Shown piece after piece: positions 22,891-32,439 of a DNA stretch of 64,000 bases. The stretch spans positions 62,001 through 126,000 of the forward strand of contig DASVQC010000050.1 of NCBI GenBank assembly GCA_036389335.1, given 5' to 3'. A program made the translations under genes and the position numbers. The number at the start of each line of letters is the position of its first letter. Within the stretch, counting starts at the first letter, position 1. This DNA comes from JAIVGV01 sp036389335 (lineage in GTDB: Bacteria > Acidobacteriota > Blastocatellia > Pyrinomonadales > Pyrinomonadaceae). The notes under the pieces are model-generated. The model did no database searches, was not told where the DNA came from, and saw nothing but the letters and a program-made list of their open reading frames with translations.

Positions 22891-23544
22891 CTATCGCGCG
22901 ACGACGGGCAGGCCGCGCCTTGCGCGGAGGCGCGCGGGGTTGGGCGTGCGCGCGGGGCGGCGCGACTCCCAGAGGCGCGTGAGGCGCGTAAGTTCCGCGC
23001 CGTCCGAGGCGGGATCGACGAGCGTGAGCCAGACCGGCGTGGGGAGCCACGCCCACGCCGCGCCGTAAGCCAGCTCGTTCAGGCGCTCGACGCGGGCCTC
23101 CGCGCGCCACTGCAGCTCGGCGGGCGGCACGTCCCGCCAGTCGTCGTAGCAGGCGTGCTGGACGCACGGCGCGGGCTTGGCGCGCGCGTGTACGAGGCAG
23201 CCCGCGCCCGGCGCGAACAGGGGGCACGAGTAGGTGCGCGCGAAGTTGTCGCCCGCCGCGCCCAGGCCGTAGCGCGCGACGGCGGCGCGCGCGCGTTCGT
23301 AGACGCCGCGCCGCGCCGCGTCGTCAAGGCGCGGCGTGCGCCGCAGGGTCTCTCTGATCGCGACGGCTTCGAGGCGCGTGATGTGGACGTTGACGAAGTG
23401 CGCGTCGGTGCAGCACACGCCGGGCGTCGGGCACGCGGCGCACGGTCGCGCGGCGCGCTCGTAGTTGAGTTTGACGTGACTCTGGTAGGCGGCCTTCCCG
23501 CGCCGCAGGCGCGCGAGCGCAGCCGCCTCCGTGATCGTCTTCAT
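22891..23544 (-). CDS. YkgJ-type cysteine-cluster protein
   Basis: The 217-residue protein has the cysteine pattern of the YkgJ family: 'CAACPTPGVCCTDAHF' near 35-50, 'YSCPLFAPGAGCLVH' near 105-119 and 'PCVQHAC' near 127. Such clusters bind zinc or iron; function is unknown. The start overlaps the tlyA stop as ATGA, so the two are co-translated. It could be a metal-binding modification protein linked to translation by its neighbour, but this is inference. Confidence 0.85.
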   Translation of the reverse strand: MKTITEAAALARLRRGKAAYQSHVKLNYERAARPCAACPTPGVCCTDAHFVNVHITRLEAVAIRETLRRTPRLDDAARRGVYERARAAVARYGLGAAGDNFARTYSCPLFAPGAGCLVHARAKPAPCVQHACYDDWRDVPPAELQWRAEARVERLNELAYGAAWAWLPTPVWLTLVDPASDGAELTRLTRLWESRRPARTPNPARLRARRGLPVVAR

Positions 23545-24290
23545 CCCGTTTCGCGACCGTAGTGCGCCAGAAACTCTTTGTTGCCTTCCGCGCCGAGGAT
23601 CGGCGAGTCGATGACGCCGCGCGCCGCGAGCCCCAACGCCTCCGCCGCGCGATTAACCTCTTCGACGACGCGCGCGTGCTGCGCCGCGTCGCGCACGATC
23701 CCCCCCTTGCCGACCTCGCCGCGCCCGACCTCGAACTGCGGCTTGACGAGCACGACGAGCGAGCCGCCGCCCTTGATCAAAGGCACGACGGCGGGCAGCA
23801 CCTTCGTCGCCGAGATGAAGGAGACGTCCATCACGACGAGATCGAACCGCTCGGCGAAGTCCCCCGCCGCGAGGTAGCGCGCGTTGACGCCCTCGCGCAC
23901 CTCTACGCGCGCGTCCGTGCGCAGCCGGTAGTCGATCTGGTTGTGGCCCACGTCGACCGCGACCACGCGCCGCGCTCCGCGCTGCAACAGGCAGTCCGTG
24001 AAGCCGCCCGTGGAAGCGCCCACGTCGAGGCAGACCGCGCCGGCCACGCCGATCCGGAACGCGTCGAGCGCGGCTTCGAGCTTGAGCCCGCCGCGACCGA
24101 CGTAGCGCGCCGCCCTGTCGTCCGCGCCCCGCACGCGCAACGGCGCGTCGGGCGCGAAGGTCTCGGAAGGTTTTTCCACGCGCCGCTCTCCGGCGATGAC
24201 CAGCCCGGCCATCACCAGCGCCTGCGCGCGCGTGCGCGATTCGGCGAGCCCGCGCTCGACGAGCAGCTTGTCGATGCGCTCGCGCTTCAT
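23541..24290 (-). CDS. tlyA: TlyA-family rRNA 2'-O-methyltransferase
   Basis: 249 residues from ATG 24290, the point where the family starts ('MKRERIDKLLVERGLAESR'). An N-terminal S4 RNA-binding domain (1-60) is followed by an FtsJ-like SAM domain: 'CLDVGASTGGFTDCLLQRGA' near 90, 'VDVGHNQIDYRL' near 115, 'DLVVMDVSFIS' near 145, 'VVLVKPQFE' near 175. Family members methylate cytidine 2'-OH in 16S and 23S rRNA. The stop overlaps the YkgJ-like gene. Confidence 0.93.
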   Translation of the reverse strand: MKRERIDKLLVERGLAESRTRAQALVMAGLVIAGERRVEKPSETFAPDAPLRVRGADDRAARYVGRGGLKLEAALDAFRIGVAGAVCLDVGASTGGFTDCLLQRGARRVVAVDVGHNQIDYRLRTDARVEVREGVNARYLAAGDFAERFDLVVMDVSFISATKVLPAVVPLIKGGGSLVVLVKPQFEVGRGEVGKGGIVRDAAQHARVVEEVNRAAEALGLAARGVIDSPILGAEGNKEFLAHYGRETG

Positions 24291-24404
24291 CGCCCAAGAC
24301 TTTAACGCAAAACCCCGCGCGCCGTCGCGCACGCGGGGCGGCGTGCGGCGCGGGGGAAGAGTGGGCGCGTGTCGGGTGGGGAGAACGGATCGGCGCGGCG
24401 GCTG

Positions 24405-24866
24405 TCAGCCGTGGCCGCCGTCGCCGTTCCCGCCGATCTCTTTGGCGCGGGAATGGAGTCCGCCGCCGAGCGGGGTCGAAGCGCCGCCGTCGCGCGCGGC
24501 TTCTTTGAGGAGTCGTTCGACCACTTCGACGAGATCGGTCGAGCGGAAGGGCTTGGTGACGTAGGCGTCGAAGCCCGCGGCGAGCGCGCGCTGGCGGTCG
24601 ATCTCGGCGGCGAAGGCCGTGACGGCGACGCAGGGGAGCGAGCGCGTGCGCTCGTCGGCGCGCAGCTCCGAGAGCGCGTGCCAGCCGTCGAGCACGGGCA
24701 TGGAGAGATCGATGAGCGCCACGTCGGGCACCTCGGCGAGCGCCGCCTCGATGAACTCGCGACCGTCGCGCGCCTCCCTGACGGCGTAACCGGCGTTCTC
24801 CAGCATCAGCCGCAGCAGTTCGCGGTTGTCGTCGAAGTCGTCGGCGATCAGTATACTCGTGGGCAT
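24405..24866 (-). CDS. Single-domain response regulator
   Basis: A 153-residue CheY-like receiver with no output domain. Acidic pocket 'ILIADDFDDN' at 5-14, phospho-acceptor Asp in 'ALIDLSMPVLDGW' near 53, Thr in 'AVTAFAAE' near 83 and Lys in 'YVTKPFRS' near 106. A Gly-rich tail follows. No histidine kinase is nearby, so it is an orphan. A near-perfect sigma-70 promoter lies at 24959-24987. Confidence 0.92.
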   Translation of the reverse strand: MPTSILIADDFDDNRELLRLMLENAGYAVREARDGREFIEAALAEVPDVALIDLSMPVLDGWHALSELRADERTRSLPCVAVTAFAAEIDRQRALAAGFDAYVTKPFRSTDLVEVVERLLKEAARDGGASTPLGGGLHSRAKEIGGNGDGGHG

Positions 24867-24958
24867 CGTCGTCGCGGGGCGATCTCGCGGTGCGGATCAG
24901 GGATTGCCGGGATGCGTCTCTCTATAGAAGCCGGACGGAGCAGGCGGCGTTGAGCGAG

Positions 24959-24987
24959 GTTATATCGCGGGACGCGCGGGGTGTCAA
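24959..24987 (-). promoter_or_regulatory. Sigma-70 promoter of the response-regulator gene
   Basis: On the minus strand TTGACA (24987-24982), 17-bp spacer, TATAAC (24964-24959). The leader would be about 85 nt. Confidence 0.8.
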
Positions 24988-25066
24988 ATAATAAAGCGGA
25001 GGCGTCCGGAGGGTCGGCCCGATCCCGCGCGCCGCGGGGAGGGGGTTTCAACGCGCGTGCGAGAAC

Positions 25067-25149
25067 AATGATGAACGATGAATGATGAACGATGAATTGA
25101 AGGCGACCGGCTCTTACTTCATCGTTCATCGTTCATCGTTCGTCGTTCA
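25067..25149. repeat. Inverted heptamer-repeat element (GATGAAC family)
   Basis: ATGAACG/ATGAATG heptamers at 25067-25100 face CGTTCAT heptamers at 25117-25149. It lies in the divergent interval between the response-regulator and GAF genes. Confidence 0.85.
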
Positions 25150-25242
25150 ACCACCCGCGCCCCTCCGCCGCAACCCCGCGGCCCCGCGGCTATGCCCTCG
25201 CGCGCGCGCCCGCGCCGCCCCGCCGCCCTGAGAAAGTGTTGC

Positions 25243-25271
25243 TTGACACCACTTTGCGCGCCCGCCATAAT
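25243..25271 (+). promoter_or_regulatory. Sigma-70 promoter of module copy 1
   Basis: TTGACA (25243-25248), 17-bp spacer, CATAAT (25266-25271). The flank GTTGCTTGACAC is shared with the promoter of copy 2 near 49515. Confidence 0.82.
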
Positions 25272-25382
25272 CGTTTTCCGGCGCGCGCGCGCGCCGCACG
25301 CCGCGCCCGAACCAGTCCTTTCCGGGGCACATTCAGTCGCATAAGCTCTCAACGGAGACAGACCTTTTTTAAGGAGACGACC

Positions 25383-26807
25383 GTGGCAGGAAGCGAAGAC
25401 TTGGAGCGGAGCCTACGCCGCGAAGTTGACGAACACGTCGGCGCGCGGCTGCGCGATCACCGCCAAGAGATTCTGCGCGTGCAGACGCAGATCAACGAGA
25501 TGCTCACCGCGCTCGCCGACCGGCTCGGCGGCGAGGGCGAGGGCGGCGCCGCCGCCGAGTCGCTGACGGCGGCGATCTCGGCCCACCTGCGCAACGCGCG
25601 CAACGTCGGCGCGGACGAGGCGTCGCGCTCCTCGGCGGGCGCGGGCTCGTCGGGCGACGTGGCGCTGTTGAAGGCCGCCGTCGACGACATCGACTCGCAG
25701 CGCACGCAGGCCGACATCCTGCACGCGCTCGTCAACCGCGCCGCGGCGTTCGCCCCGCGCATCGCCTTCTTCGTCGTCAAGAACGAGCGCGCGACGGGCT
25801 GGCGCGCGCGGGGCTTGGAGGGCACGGTCGGCGACGACGCGGTGCGCGAAATCTCTCTCCCGCTCGACGCCGACACCGTCATCGGCGAGGTCTACCGCAC
25901 GGGCGCGTCGTGGAGCGGCGCGCCCGGCTCGAAGGCCGACGATCACCAACTGCTCTCGAAGCTCGGCGACGAGCCGCCGCACCGCATGGTGGCCGTGCCG
26001 CTGGTCGCGCGCGACAAGTGCGTCGCCGTGCTCTACGCCGACAGCGCCGGGCTCGACGGCGAAGCCATCAACCTCGAAGCCCTCGAAACGGTCGTGCGCG
26101 TGACGGGCATGGCGGTCGAGCTGCTCGCCGTCAAGCGCGGCGCGCCCTCGCAGCCTACGGCCCCCGCCGCCGCGCCGCCGCCGCCGCCCCGCCCGCCGCA
26201 ACCCGCGACCGGCGCTCAAGCAGCGCCGACTCCGGTTGAGCCGCCCCGACCGGCCACGCCCGCGCGCGGAGCCGACGAAGCGCCCGCGCCGGTGCAGCGC
26301 GCGACGGTCGAGGCCGCGCCCGAAGTCGGGGAGTCGCGCGGCGAGGACGAAGCCGCGAAGGGCGCGCCGGAAGTCCCTTCGGCACTCCCCGCGTCGGCGG
26401 GAACCTCCGCGCCGGCAGAGTCGCAGCCCGCGGGCGCGCAAGCATCGGCCCCGCACGCCTCTCCGCTCGGCGCGGCGCGGCGCTACGGTCAGGACGCCGA
26501 TCTGCCCGTCGAAGTCCCCGAGGAGGAGCGGCGCTTCCACAACGACGCGCGCCGCTTCGCGCGCCTGCTCGTCTCCGAGATCAAGCTCTACAACGAGCAG
26601 AAGGTGACGGACGGTCGCACGGAAGGGAACCTCTACGACCGGCTGCGCGACGAGATCGACCGCTCGCGCCAGATGTACGACAAGCGCGTCCACGCTTCGG
26701 TCTCGCCGCGCTTCGACTACTTCCATCAGGAGCTGGTCAACACGCTCGCCGGGGGCGACCCCTCGAAGCTCGGCGCGGGCTACCCCGGCGCGACCGTCGC
26801 GGCGTAA
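25383..26807 (+). CDS. GAF-domain protein, module copy 1
   Basis: The GTG at 25383 is chosen because AAGGAG precedes it and because the paralogue at 49366 starts the same way (GTG, 'AGSE-LERSLR'). About 474 residues: an N-terminal helical part with a predicted coiled coil (1-100), a GAF-like domain (about 110-255; 'FFVVKNERATGWRARGLEG', 'VPLVARDKCVAVLYADSAGL'), a Pro/Ala-rich linker (about 262-375) and a conserved C-terminal helical domain (about 385-474; 'EEERRFHNDARRFARLLVSE', 'DRSRQMYDKR'). No output or catalytic domain is seen. It is the first gene of a three-gene module with the Slt-type and PEGA-TPR genes and likely senses a small ligand or partner. Confidence 0.85.
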   Translation: MAGSEDLERSLRREVDEHVGARLRDHRQEILRVQTQINEMLTALADRLGGEGEGGAAAESLTAAISAHLRNARNVGADEASRSSAGAGSSGDVALLKAAVDDIDSQRTQADILHALVNRAAAFAPRIAFFVVKNERATGWRARGLEGTVGDDAVREISLPLDADTVIGEVYRTGASWSGAPGSKADDHQLLSKLGDEPPHRMVAVPLVARDKCVAVLYADSAGLDGEAINLEALETVVRVTGMAVELLAVKRGAPSQPTAPAAAPPPPPRPPQPATGAQAAPTPVEPPRPATPARGADEAPAPVQRATVEAAPEVGESRGEDEAAKGAPEVPSALPASAGTSAPAESQPAGAQASAPHASPLGAARRYGQDADLPVEVPEEERRFHNDARRFARLLVSEIKLYNEQKVTDGRTEGNLYDRLRDEIDRSRQMYDKRVHASVSPRFDYFHQELVNTLAGGDPSKLGAGYPGATVAA

Positions 26808-26821
26808 ACTTTTCGCGCCGG

Positions 26822-26870
26822 AAAAAAGTAAGGGGCGGGGTTCTCATCCCCGCCCCTTACTTTTTTTATC
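26822..26870. terminator. Strong bidirectional-looking terminator
   Basis: Perfect 19-bp arms (26822-26840 and 26848-26866) flank a 7-base loop, with T-runs on both strands. It lies 15 bp after the GAF stop. Confidence 0.92.
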
Positions 26871-26981
26871 AAGTACGTCGCGCACGCCGCCGCGCCGCGC
26901 GTCAGACTTGCCCCCCCGCGCGCGGCGCGTTAGCTTAAACTCCAGCAGGGGCATCCTGATCCGAACCGGGGGCGAAAAAAT

Positions 26982-29354
26982 TTGCGCCGACAACATCCCA
27001 AGCGTCGCCTGACCTTCGCGCTCCTCTCCGCGCTCCTCTCGGCCTGCGCCGCGCTGCTGCCGCTCGCCTCCGCGAGCTGCAACTCGGCGCAGCCGCGGAC
27101 GAGCCCGCCGCAGGCCGTCGAGCGGCTGCGCGCCCTCGCGCACCCGGACAACAACCGCCCGCCCGCGGAAGCGCCCGTCCTCGCCGTCGAGAACGAGAAC
27201 CCCGACACGACCGTCGCCGCGCTCGCGCGGCTGCTTCGCGCGCGAATCAAACTCGCCGCGGGCGACTTCAACGGCGCGGCGTCGCTCCTCGACTCGAACG
27301 TCTTCCGCCAGCTCACCTCCATCGCCGACTACGCGCTGCTGCTCAGGGCCGACGCGCTGGCGAAGCTGAACCAGCGCGCGGAAGCACGCGCCGCCTACGA
27401 GCAGCTCGCGCGCGACTTCCCGGCGTCGCCGCGCGCGCGCGACGCCGTCCTGCGCGACGCCGAGATCGCCCTACAGAGCAACGAAGCGGCAGCCGTCCCC
27501 GCGCTCGTCAAGAAGTTGACGGACGCCGACGACCCGGACGCGCTCCTGCTCGCGGCGCGCTCGTACGAAGCGCAGGGCAAGCAAGACCTCGCGCAGCAGA
27601 CCTACCGCCGCCTCTATTTTTACGCGCCGGCCTCGCAGGCCGCCGCCGACGCGGCACGAACCGCGGCCTCGGGCGTGCAGCCCGCCAACGCCGCGGAAGC
27701 GTCGGCGCGCGCGGCCAAGCTCTACGAGGCGAAACGCTATACGGACGCTGCCGAAGCCTACGCCGTCGCCTTCGCGCGCTTCCCCGCGACCGCCGACGCG
27801 CAGTCGCGCCTGCGCCACGGCGTCGCCGCGTTCAACGCCAAGCGTTACGCCGACGCCCTCGCGTCGCTCAGCGTCGTGCCGACCGGCGCGGGGGAGGCGC
27901 GCGCCGAGGCCCTGCTCTACGCGGCGCAGTCGCAGGCGCGGCTCAGGCAGTGGGACGCGGCGCGCGCGACCCTCGGGGAGATGCGCCGCTCGTTCCCCGA
28001 CGACGCGCGCACGCGGCGGGCGATGACCGCCGTCGGCCTCGTCGCGAAGGAGTTGAACGACGCGGGCGCGGCGCAGGGCTTCTTCCGCGCCGCCGTCGCC
28101 GCCTACCCCGGCGCGGCGGAGGTCGCGCAGGCGCAGTTCGAGCTGGCGTGGGCGGCGCACGACGCGAAGAATTTCCCCGAGTCGTCGCGGCTGCTGCTCG
28201 AACACCTCGCGCTCTACGCCGACCGCAACACCGACAACCGCGGTCGCGCCGGCTACTGGGCCGCGCGCGACGCCGAGCGCGCCGGGAAGTTGAGCGACGC
28301 GCGCACGCTCTACGCGGGCGTGCTGCAACGCTACGACGCCAACTGGTACGGCTACCTCGCCAAGCAGCGCCTCGACGCGATGAAGCGCGCGAACCCTTCC
28401 GCCGACGCGGCGCGCGGCGCGGACGACGCGGCGGGCGCGAACGACTCGCAGCTCGCGCGCGCCGTGCAAAACCTGAGCACGGTCACGGTCGCGGAGGAGA
28501 CGGCGGGCGCGGAAGCGAACGAAGCGTTGCGCCGCGCGGACGAGTTGAACGTCGCCGGGTCGGACGACTGGGCGGTCGAAGAGATCGATCGGGTCTTGCA
28601 GTCCGCGCCCGCGAGCCCGCGCCTGACGCTCGCGAAGGCGCGCGTCCTGCGCTCGCGCGGGCAGAACCTGCTCGCCCTCGTCGCGATGCAGAGGCCCTAC
28701 CCCGACTACGCGCAGATGAAGCCGGAAGAGCTCTCGCGCGAGGAGTGGGACGCCTTCTACCCGCTCGCCTACTGGGACACGATCTCGCAGGAGGCGCGCG
28801 CGCGCGGGCTCGACCCCTACCGCGTGGCCGCCTTCATCCGGCAGGAGACGGTCTTCGAGCCGCGCGCCGCCTCGCACGCCAGCGCCTACGGCCTGATGCA
28901 GCTCATCATGGACACGGCGCAGCGCACCGCGCGCCGCGTCGGCGTCAGCCCGCCCACGTCAATCGAAGAGCTTTACAACCCGCAGCTCAACATCAAGCTC
29001 GGCACGGCTTATTTGCGCTCGCAGCTCGACGCCTACGGTCGCGTCGAGTACGCCGCCGCCGCCTACAACGCCGGCCCCGGTCGCGCCACGCGCTGGAAGG
29101 CGGAGCTGCCCGCCGAGATCGACGAGTGGGCGGAAGCCGTCCCCTTCAAAGAGACGCGGCAGTACATTCAGGGCATCATCCGCAACACCTTGCAATACCA
29201 GCGGCTCTACGACGAGCAGGGACACTTCCGCGCCGAAGTCGGCGCGCGCCCGCTCCGGCCCGCGCAGACGGACGCGAACGCGCCGAACGCGAACGACAAC
29301 ACGGTGCGCCCGCGCCGCGTCCGCCCCGGCGACGAAGAGCACACGGAGAATTGA
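26982..29354 (+). CDS. Slt-type lytic transglycosylase with TPR-like repeats, module copy 1
   Basis: About 790 residues from a TTG at 26982 that follows a GGGGGCG site. The N-terminus has a hydrophobic stretch ending 'LPLASASCNSA'; the Cys suggests a lipoprotein. Residues 40-560 are helical repeats ('KLYEAKRYTDAAEAYAVAFA'), as in the Slt70 ring. The C-terminal SLT domain has catalytic Glu622 in 'FIRQETVFEPRAASHAS', 'YGLMQLIMDTAQ', 'LNIKLGTAYL' and 'AAAYNAGPGRATRW'. It would cleave murein glycan strands in the periplasm. The paralogue is at 45205-47613. The PEGA-TPR gene begins 6 bp after its stop. Confidence 0.93.
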   Translation: MRRQHPKRRLTFALLSALLSACAALLPLASASCNSAQPRTSPPQAVERLRALAHPDNNRPPAEAPVLAVENENPDTTVAALARLLRARIKLAAGDFNGAASLLDSNVFRQLTSIADYALLLRADALAKLNQRAEARAAYEQLARDFPASPRARDAVLRDAEIALQSNEAAAVPALVKKLTDADDPDALLLAARSYEAQGKQDLAQQTYRRLYFYAPASQAAADAARTAASGVQPANAAEASARAAKLYEAKRYTDAAEAYAVAFARFPATADAQSRLRHGVAAFNAKRYADALASLSVVPTGAGEARAEALLYAAQSQARLRQWDAARATLGEMRRSFPDDARTRRAMTAVGLVAKELNDAGAAQGFFRAAVAAYPGAAEVAQAQFELAWAAHDAKNFPESSRLLLEHLALYADRNTDNRGRAGYWAARDAERAGKLSDARTLYAGVLQRYDANWYGYLAKQRLDAMKRANPSADAARGADDAAGANDSQLARAVQNLSTVTVAEETAGAEANEALRRADELNVAGSDDWAVEEIDRVLQSAPASPRLTLAKARVLRSRGQNLLALVAMQRPYPDYAQMKPEELSREEWDAFYPLAYWDTISQEARARGLDPYRVAAFIRQETVFEPRAASHASAYGLMQLIMDTAQRTARRVGVSPPTSIEELYNPQLNIKLGTAYLRSQLDAYGRVEYAAAAYNAGPGRATRWKAELPAEIDEWAEAVPFKETRQYIQGIIRNTLQYQRLYDEQGHFRAEVGARPLRPAQTDANAPNANDNTVRPRRVRPGDEEHTEN

Positions 29355-29359
29355 CGGCG

Positions 29360-30487
29360 ATGACGGCATCGGCATTTCGGAGAGTGTTTGAGATGTTCGA
29401 GCGGCGGCACGAAGCGTTCGAGCGGCGGCACGGAATTTTTGAAAAGTCCCGAGCCTATAAACATCGCGCCCCTACGACGCCGACCGCGCTGACCGCGACG
29501 CTCATCCTCATCTGTGCGTCTCTCACCCTCACCCCGCCGCGCGCAGACGCGCAGACGCGCCGCAAGCCGCGCCCCGCGCCCAAGCCCGCCACGAAGGCCG
29601 CGTCGAAGGGCGCGGCGAGGCCGAGCGCCGCGCCCGCTCAGGCGAGCGCCGCCGCCGCGAAAACGATCAGCGTCGCCACCGGGCCGAACGCCGTCGTCTG
29701 GCTGGACGAAGTGCGGCGCGGGGCGGCGGACGAGCAGGGGCGTCTCGAACTCAAAAACGTCTCGCCCGGTCGCCACACCCTGCGCGTCCGCGCCGCGGGC
29801 TTCGGCGAGCGCGCGATCCAACTCCTCCCGGCGCAGCGCGGTCGCGTCGAAGTGAAACTCGCGCCGACGACCGACGAGGCGGAGCTCGCGTTCCAGCAGG
29901 CCGAAGCGTCGCGCGAAAAGGCGACGGCGGAATCGCGCAAGGGCGCGGTCGAACTCTACCGCCGCGCGATCACCCTGCGCCCGCGCTACGCGGCGGCGCG
30001 CGTCGGGCTCGCGCGCACGCTCTCGGAGCTGGGCGAGTTCGACGCGGCGCTCGCCGAGGTGGAGGAGGTGAGGAAGTACCGCGCCGTCTACCCCGAGGCG
30101 TCGGCGGTCGAGGGGCGCATCCTCCACTCCTCGGGCGACGACGCGGGCGCGCTCGAAGCCTACGCGCGCGCCGTCCGCGAGGCGCGCGGCTTCCAGCCCG
30201 AGGCGCACACCGGCACGGGCGTCATCCTGCAAGAGCGCGGCGACTACGCGGGCGCAGCCGCCGCCTTCCGCAAAGCCGTCGCGCAGCTCTCCGACACGGA
30301 GCCGGTCTTGTACCAACTTCTGGGCGAGGCGCTGGAGAAGCAGGAGAAGTACAAGGAGGCCGTCGCGGCTTACGAGAAATATTTAGAGCTAGCCCCGCAG
30401 GGCAAGCTCGCGCCCGCCATCGAGTCGATCATCGACCAGCTCCGCAAGCAGGCCGCCGAGCAGGAGCAGCCCCCGCCCGCCGCCTAG
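29360..30487 (+). CDS. Secreted PEGA-TPR repeat protein, module copy 1
   Basis: The ATG at 29360 lies 6 bp after the lytic-transglycosylase stop. The 375-residue protein has a basic N-terminus, a signal-type hydrophobic segment ('LTATLILICASLTLTPP'), a Lys/Pro/Ala linker, a PEGA-like domain ('VVWLDEVRRGAADEQGRLEL', 'SPGRHTLRVRAAGFGERAIQ', about 115-165) and then four to five TPRs (about 175-365; 'YPEASAVEGRILHSSGDDAG'). It probably works in the envelope next to the Slt-type enzyme. The paralogue at 44120-45202 has the same layout. A short DNA repeat (ttcgagcggcggcacg) is in the N-terminus. Confidence 0.88.
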   Translation: MTASAFRRVFEMFERRHEAFERRHGIFEKSRAYKHRAPTTPTALTATLILICASLTLTPPRADAQTRRKPRPAPKPATKAASKGAARPSAAPAQASAAAAKTISVATGPNAVVWLDEVRRGAADEQGRLELKNVSPGRHTLRVRAAGFGERAIQLLPAQRGRVEVKLAPTTDEAELAFQQAEASREKATAESRKGAVELYRRAITLRPRYAAARVGLARTLSELGEFDAALAEVEEVRKYRAVYPEASAVEGRILHSSGDDAGALEAYARAVREARGFQPEAHTGTGVILQERGDYAGAAAAFRKAVAQLSDTEPVLYQLLGEALEKQEKYKEAVAAYEKYLELAPQGKLAPAIESIIDQLRKQAAEQEQPPPAA

Positions 30488-30626
30488 TTAACACTCCGAC
30501 CCCGCGGCGCGTCATTCACGAAGACGGCGAACAGGCGGGAGCCCGCGAGGCCCGCCGCGACGCCGCCGTCGGGCGCGCGCCGCCGCGCCCCTCGCCCGCT
30601 CGCCACTCTCGCACGAGGAGAAATTT

Positions 30627-32366
30627 ATGAGGCACCGTTCGAGAGCCGCGCGCGGGGCGTTCACCGCCCTCGCGCTGCTCGTCTCTTGTTTCGCGCCGAC
30701 GCTCCGGGCCGTCCAGCCCGCGCGCGCCGGGAAGTCTGACTTCAACCGCGTCTTCACCGAGAGATTTAATTCGGTCGGCGTCGAGAATCGAAACGGCCGC
30801 ACGGAGGTGCAGGCGTGGGACGACGCACGCCTGCGTGTCGTGGCTTCGCGGCAGCCCGACGCGACGACCGACGCGCCGGTGCGTTTTGAGACCCCCGCGC
30901 CGGGCGCGTTGAAGATCGTCGTCAGCCCCGCCGACGCCGCCGTCAACCTCTCGATCTTCGTCCCCGCTCACGTCGGCTTAAACGTCGAGGGCGGCAAGGG
31001 GGACGTGACGATCAAAGGCCCCTCCGGCTCGGTCTCGGTCGAGACCGACGCGGGCAGCATCTCGCTCCTCCTGCCCGCGTCGGCTGGCGCGAACCTTTCC
31101 CTGCGCGCCACCGAGGGGGCCATCACGTCGCGCCTGCCGGTCGTCTTCTTCGGCCCCATCAACGCCCACAGCCTCGACGGGCGGACGGGGCAGGGCGGCC
31201 CGCCCGTCATCCTGCGCAGCGCGCGCGGCTCCATCGACGTTCAGCCATACGCCCCCGCGCGCCCCCTCCCGGCTGATGGCCGCATGGCCGGCGTGGGCGC
31301 GGGCGACATGAAGGGCGGGGCGAGCGCCGTCAAGTCGTCGCACGACGTGCGCGCCGCCGACGCGGGCGGCGACAACGCGGGCGGCCCCGCGCCCGGCGGC
31401 GCGGACGGCGCGGCGCAGACGAGCGCGCCGGGGGGCGCGTCGCAGGGCGACGGCCCGTCAGCCGACGCGGGCGCGGCGAAGCTCGACGAGTCGGGCGAGG
31501 AGGTTCTCAAGGTCGAGTCGCGCACGGTGCACCTGAACGTCAAGGTCACGGACGCGGCGGGCAAGCTCCTGCCCGATCTGACGCGGGCCGACTTTCAGGT
31601 CTTCGAGCACAAGCAGGAGCAGGAGATCGTCAGCTTCGAGCCGATCACCGCGCCCGTCAACCTCGTCCTCCTGCTCGACTTGAGCGGCAGCACGAAAGAC
31701 CGCATGAAGATCATGAAGCGGGCGGCCAAGAAGTTCATCGACTCGCTGAGCCCCAACACGCGGATTTCGGTGGCGGGGTTCACGCGCAAGCTCGTCGTCA
31801 TCTCCGGCTTCACCGCCGACCGCAAGCTGCTCAAAGACCGCATCGACGACGTGAAGAACTTCCGCACGGGCACGGCCTTCTACGACTCCATGTGGTCGGC
31901 GCTCGATCTCTTCCGCGAGACCGAGGGGCAGCGCAAGGCGGTCGTCGTCCTCTCCGACGGCGTGGACAACTCCCTCTCTTACGACGACTTCACGGCGCGC
32001 CACCCGTTCGACGAGCTGCTCGCCCGCATCGTCCAGGAGGACGTGACGATCTACCCGATCTACTTCGACACGGAGTACGAGGTGACGGTCAAGCGCAGGG
32101 GGCGGGACTCGCACGAGGCTTACCTCACGGCGCGGCAGCAGCTACAGAAGATCGCCGACAGCGCGGGCGGCACGCTCTTCAAGGCCGAGCGCGCCGAAGA
32201 TTTGGAGGGCGTCTACCAGCGCGTCGCCTCGGAGCTTCAGATGCTCTACAGCGTGGCCTACAACCCGAAGGACAAGAACTACGGCGGCGAGTGGCGCGAC
32301 GTGAGCGTGAGCGTCAGGCGGCAGCAGGCGCGGGCGCGCACCAAGCCCGGCTACTACGCGAAGTAG
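30627..32366 (+). CDS. Secreted VWA-domain protein with N-terminal adhesin-like region
   Basis: The 579-residue protein has a signal peptide (cut near 'LRAVQPARA'), a beta-rich DUF4097-like N-terminal part with 'IKGPSGSVSVETDAGSISLL' (about 125-210), a Gly/Ala-rich linker (about 215-285) and a VWA domain (about 345-530). The metal site 'LLLDLSGSTKDRM' (D351) is complete, unlike the VWA gene at 18749. 'VVVLSDGVDNSLS' is also present. The C-terminus 'YSVAYNPKDKNYGGEWRDV' is characteristic of Acidobacterial VWFA proteins. A good purine-rich GAGGAG is just upstream. It follows module copy 1 but may be transcribed separately. Confidence 0.92.
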   Translation: MRHRSRAARGAFTALALLVSCFAPTLRAVQPARAGKSDFNRVFTERFNSVGVENRNGRTEVQAWDDARLRVVASRQPDATTDAPVRFETPAPGALKIVVSPADAAVNLSIFVPAHVGLNVEGGKGDVTIKGPSGSVSVETDAGSISLLLPASAGANLSLRATEGAITSRLPVVFFGPINAHSLDGRTGQGGPPVILRSARGSIDVQPYAPARPLPADGRMAGVGAGDMKGGASAVKSSHDVRAADAGGDNAGGPAPGGADGAAQTSAPGGASQGDGPSADAGAAKLDESGEEVLKVESRTVHLNVKVTDAAGKLLPDLTRADFQVFEHKQEQEIVSFEPITAPVNLVLLLDLSGSTKDRMKIMKRAAKKFIDSLSPNTRISVAGFTRKLVVISGFTADRKLLKDRIDDVKNFRTGTAFYDSMWSALDLFRETEGQRKAVVVLSDGVDNSLSYDDFTARHPFDELLARIVQEDVTIYPIYFDTEYEVTVKRRGRDSHEAYLTARQQLQKIADSAGGTLFKAERAEDLEGVYQRVASELQMLYSVAYNPKDKNYGGEWRDVSVSVRRQQARARTKPGYYAK

Positions 32367-32403
32367 TCGGGGCGACAGACGGCATTCGCACATATCAATT
32401 ATG

Positions 32404-32432
32404 TTGCTTGCTTCAGTTTCTTGCTTTAGAAT
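32404..32432 (+). promoter_or_regulatory. Promoter candidate for the non-coding interval
   Basis: TTGCTT (32404-32409), 17-bp spacer, TAGAAT (32427-32432). It lies 38 bp after the VWA stop, with no ORF downstream. Confidence 0.6.
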
Positions 32433-32439
32433 ACGCCGC

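Noticed and set aside
27950..29359. Long upstream extension of the PEGA-TPR reading frame
   Set aside because: It overlaps the lytic-transglycosylase gene in another frame and is Arg-rich; the signal-peptide start at 29360 is right.
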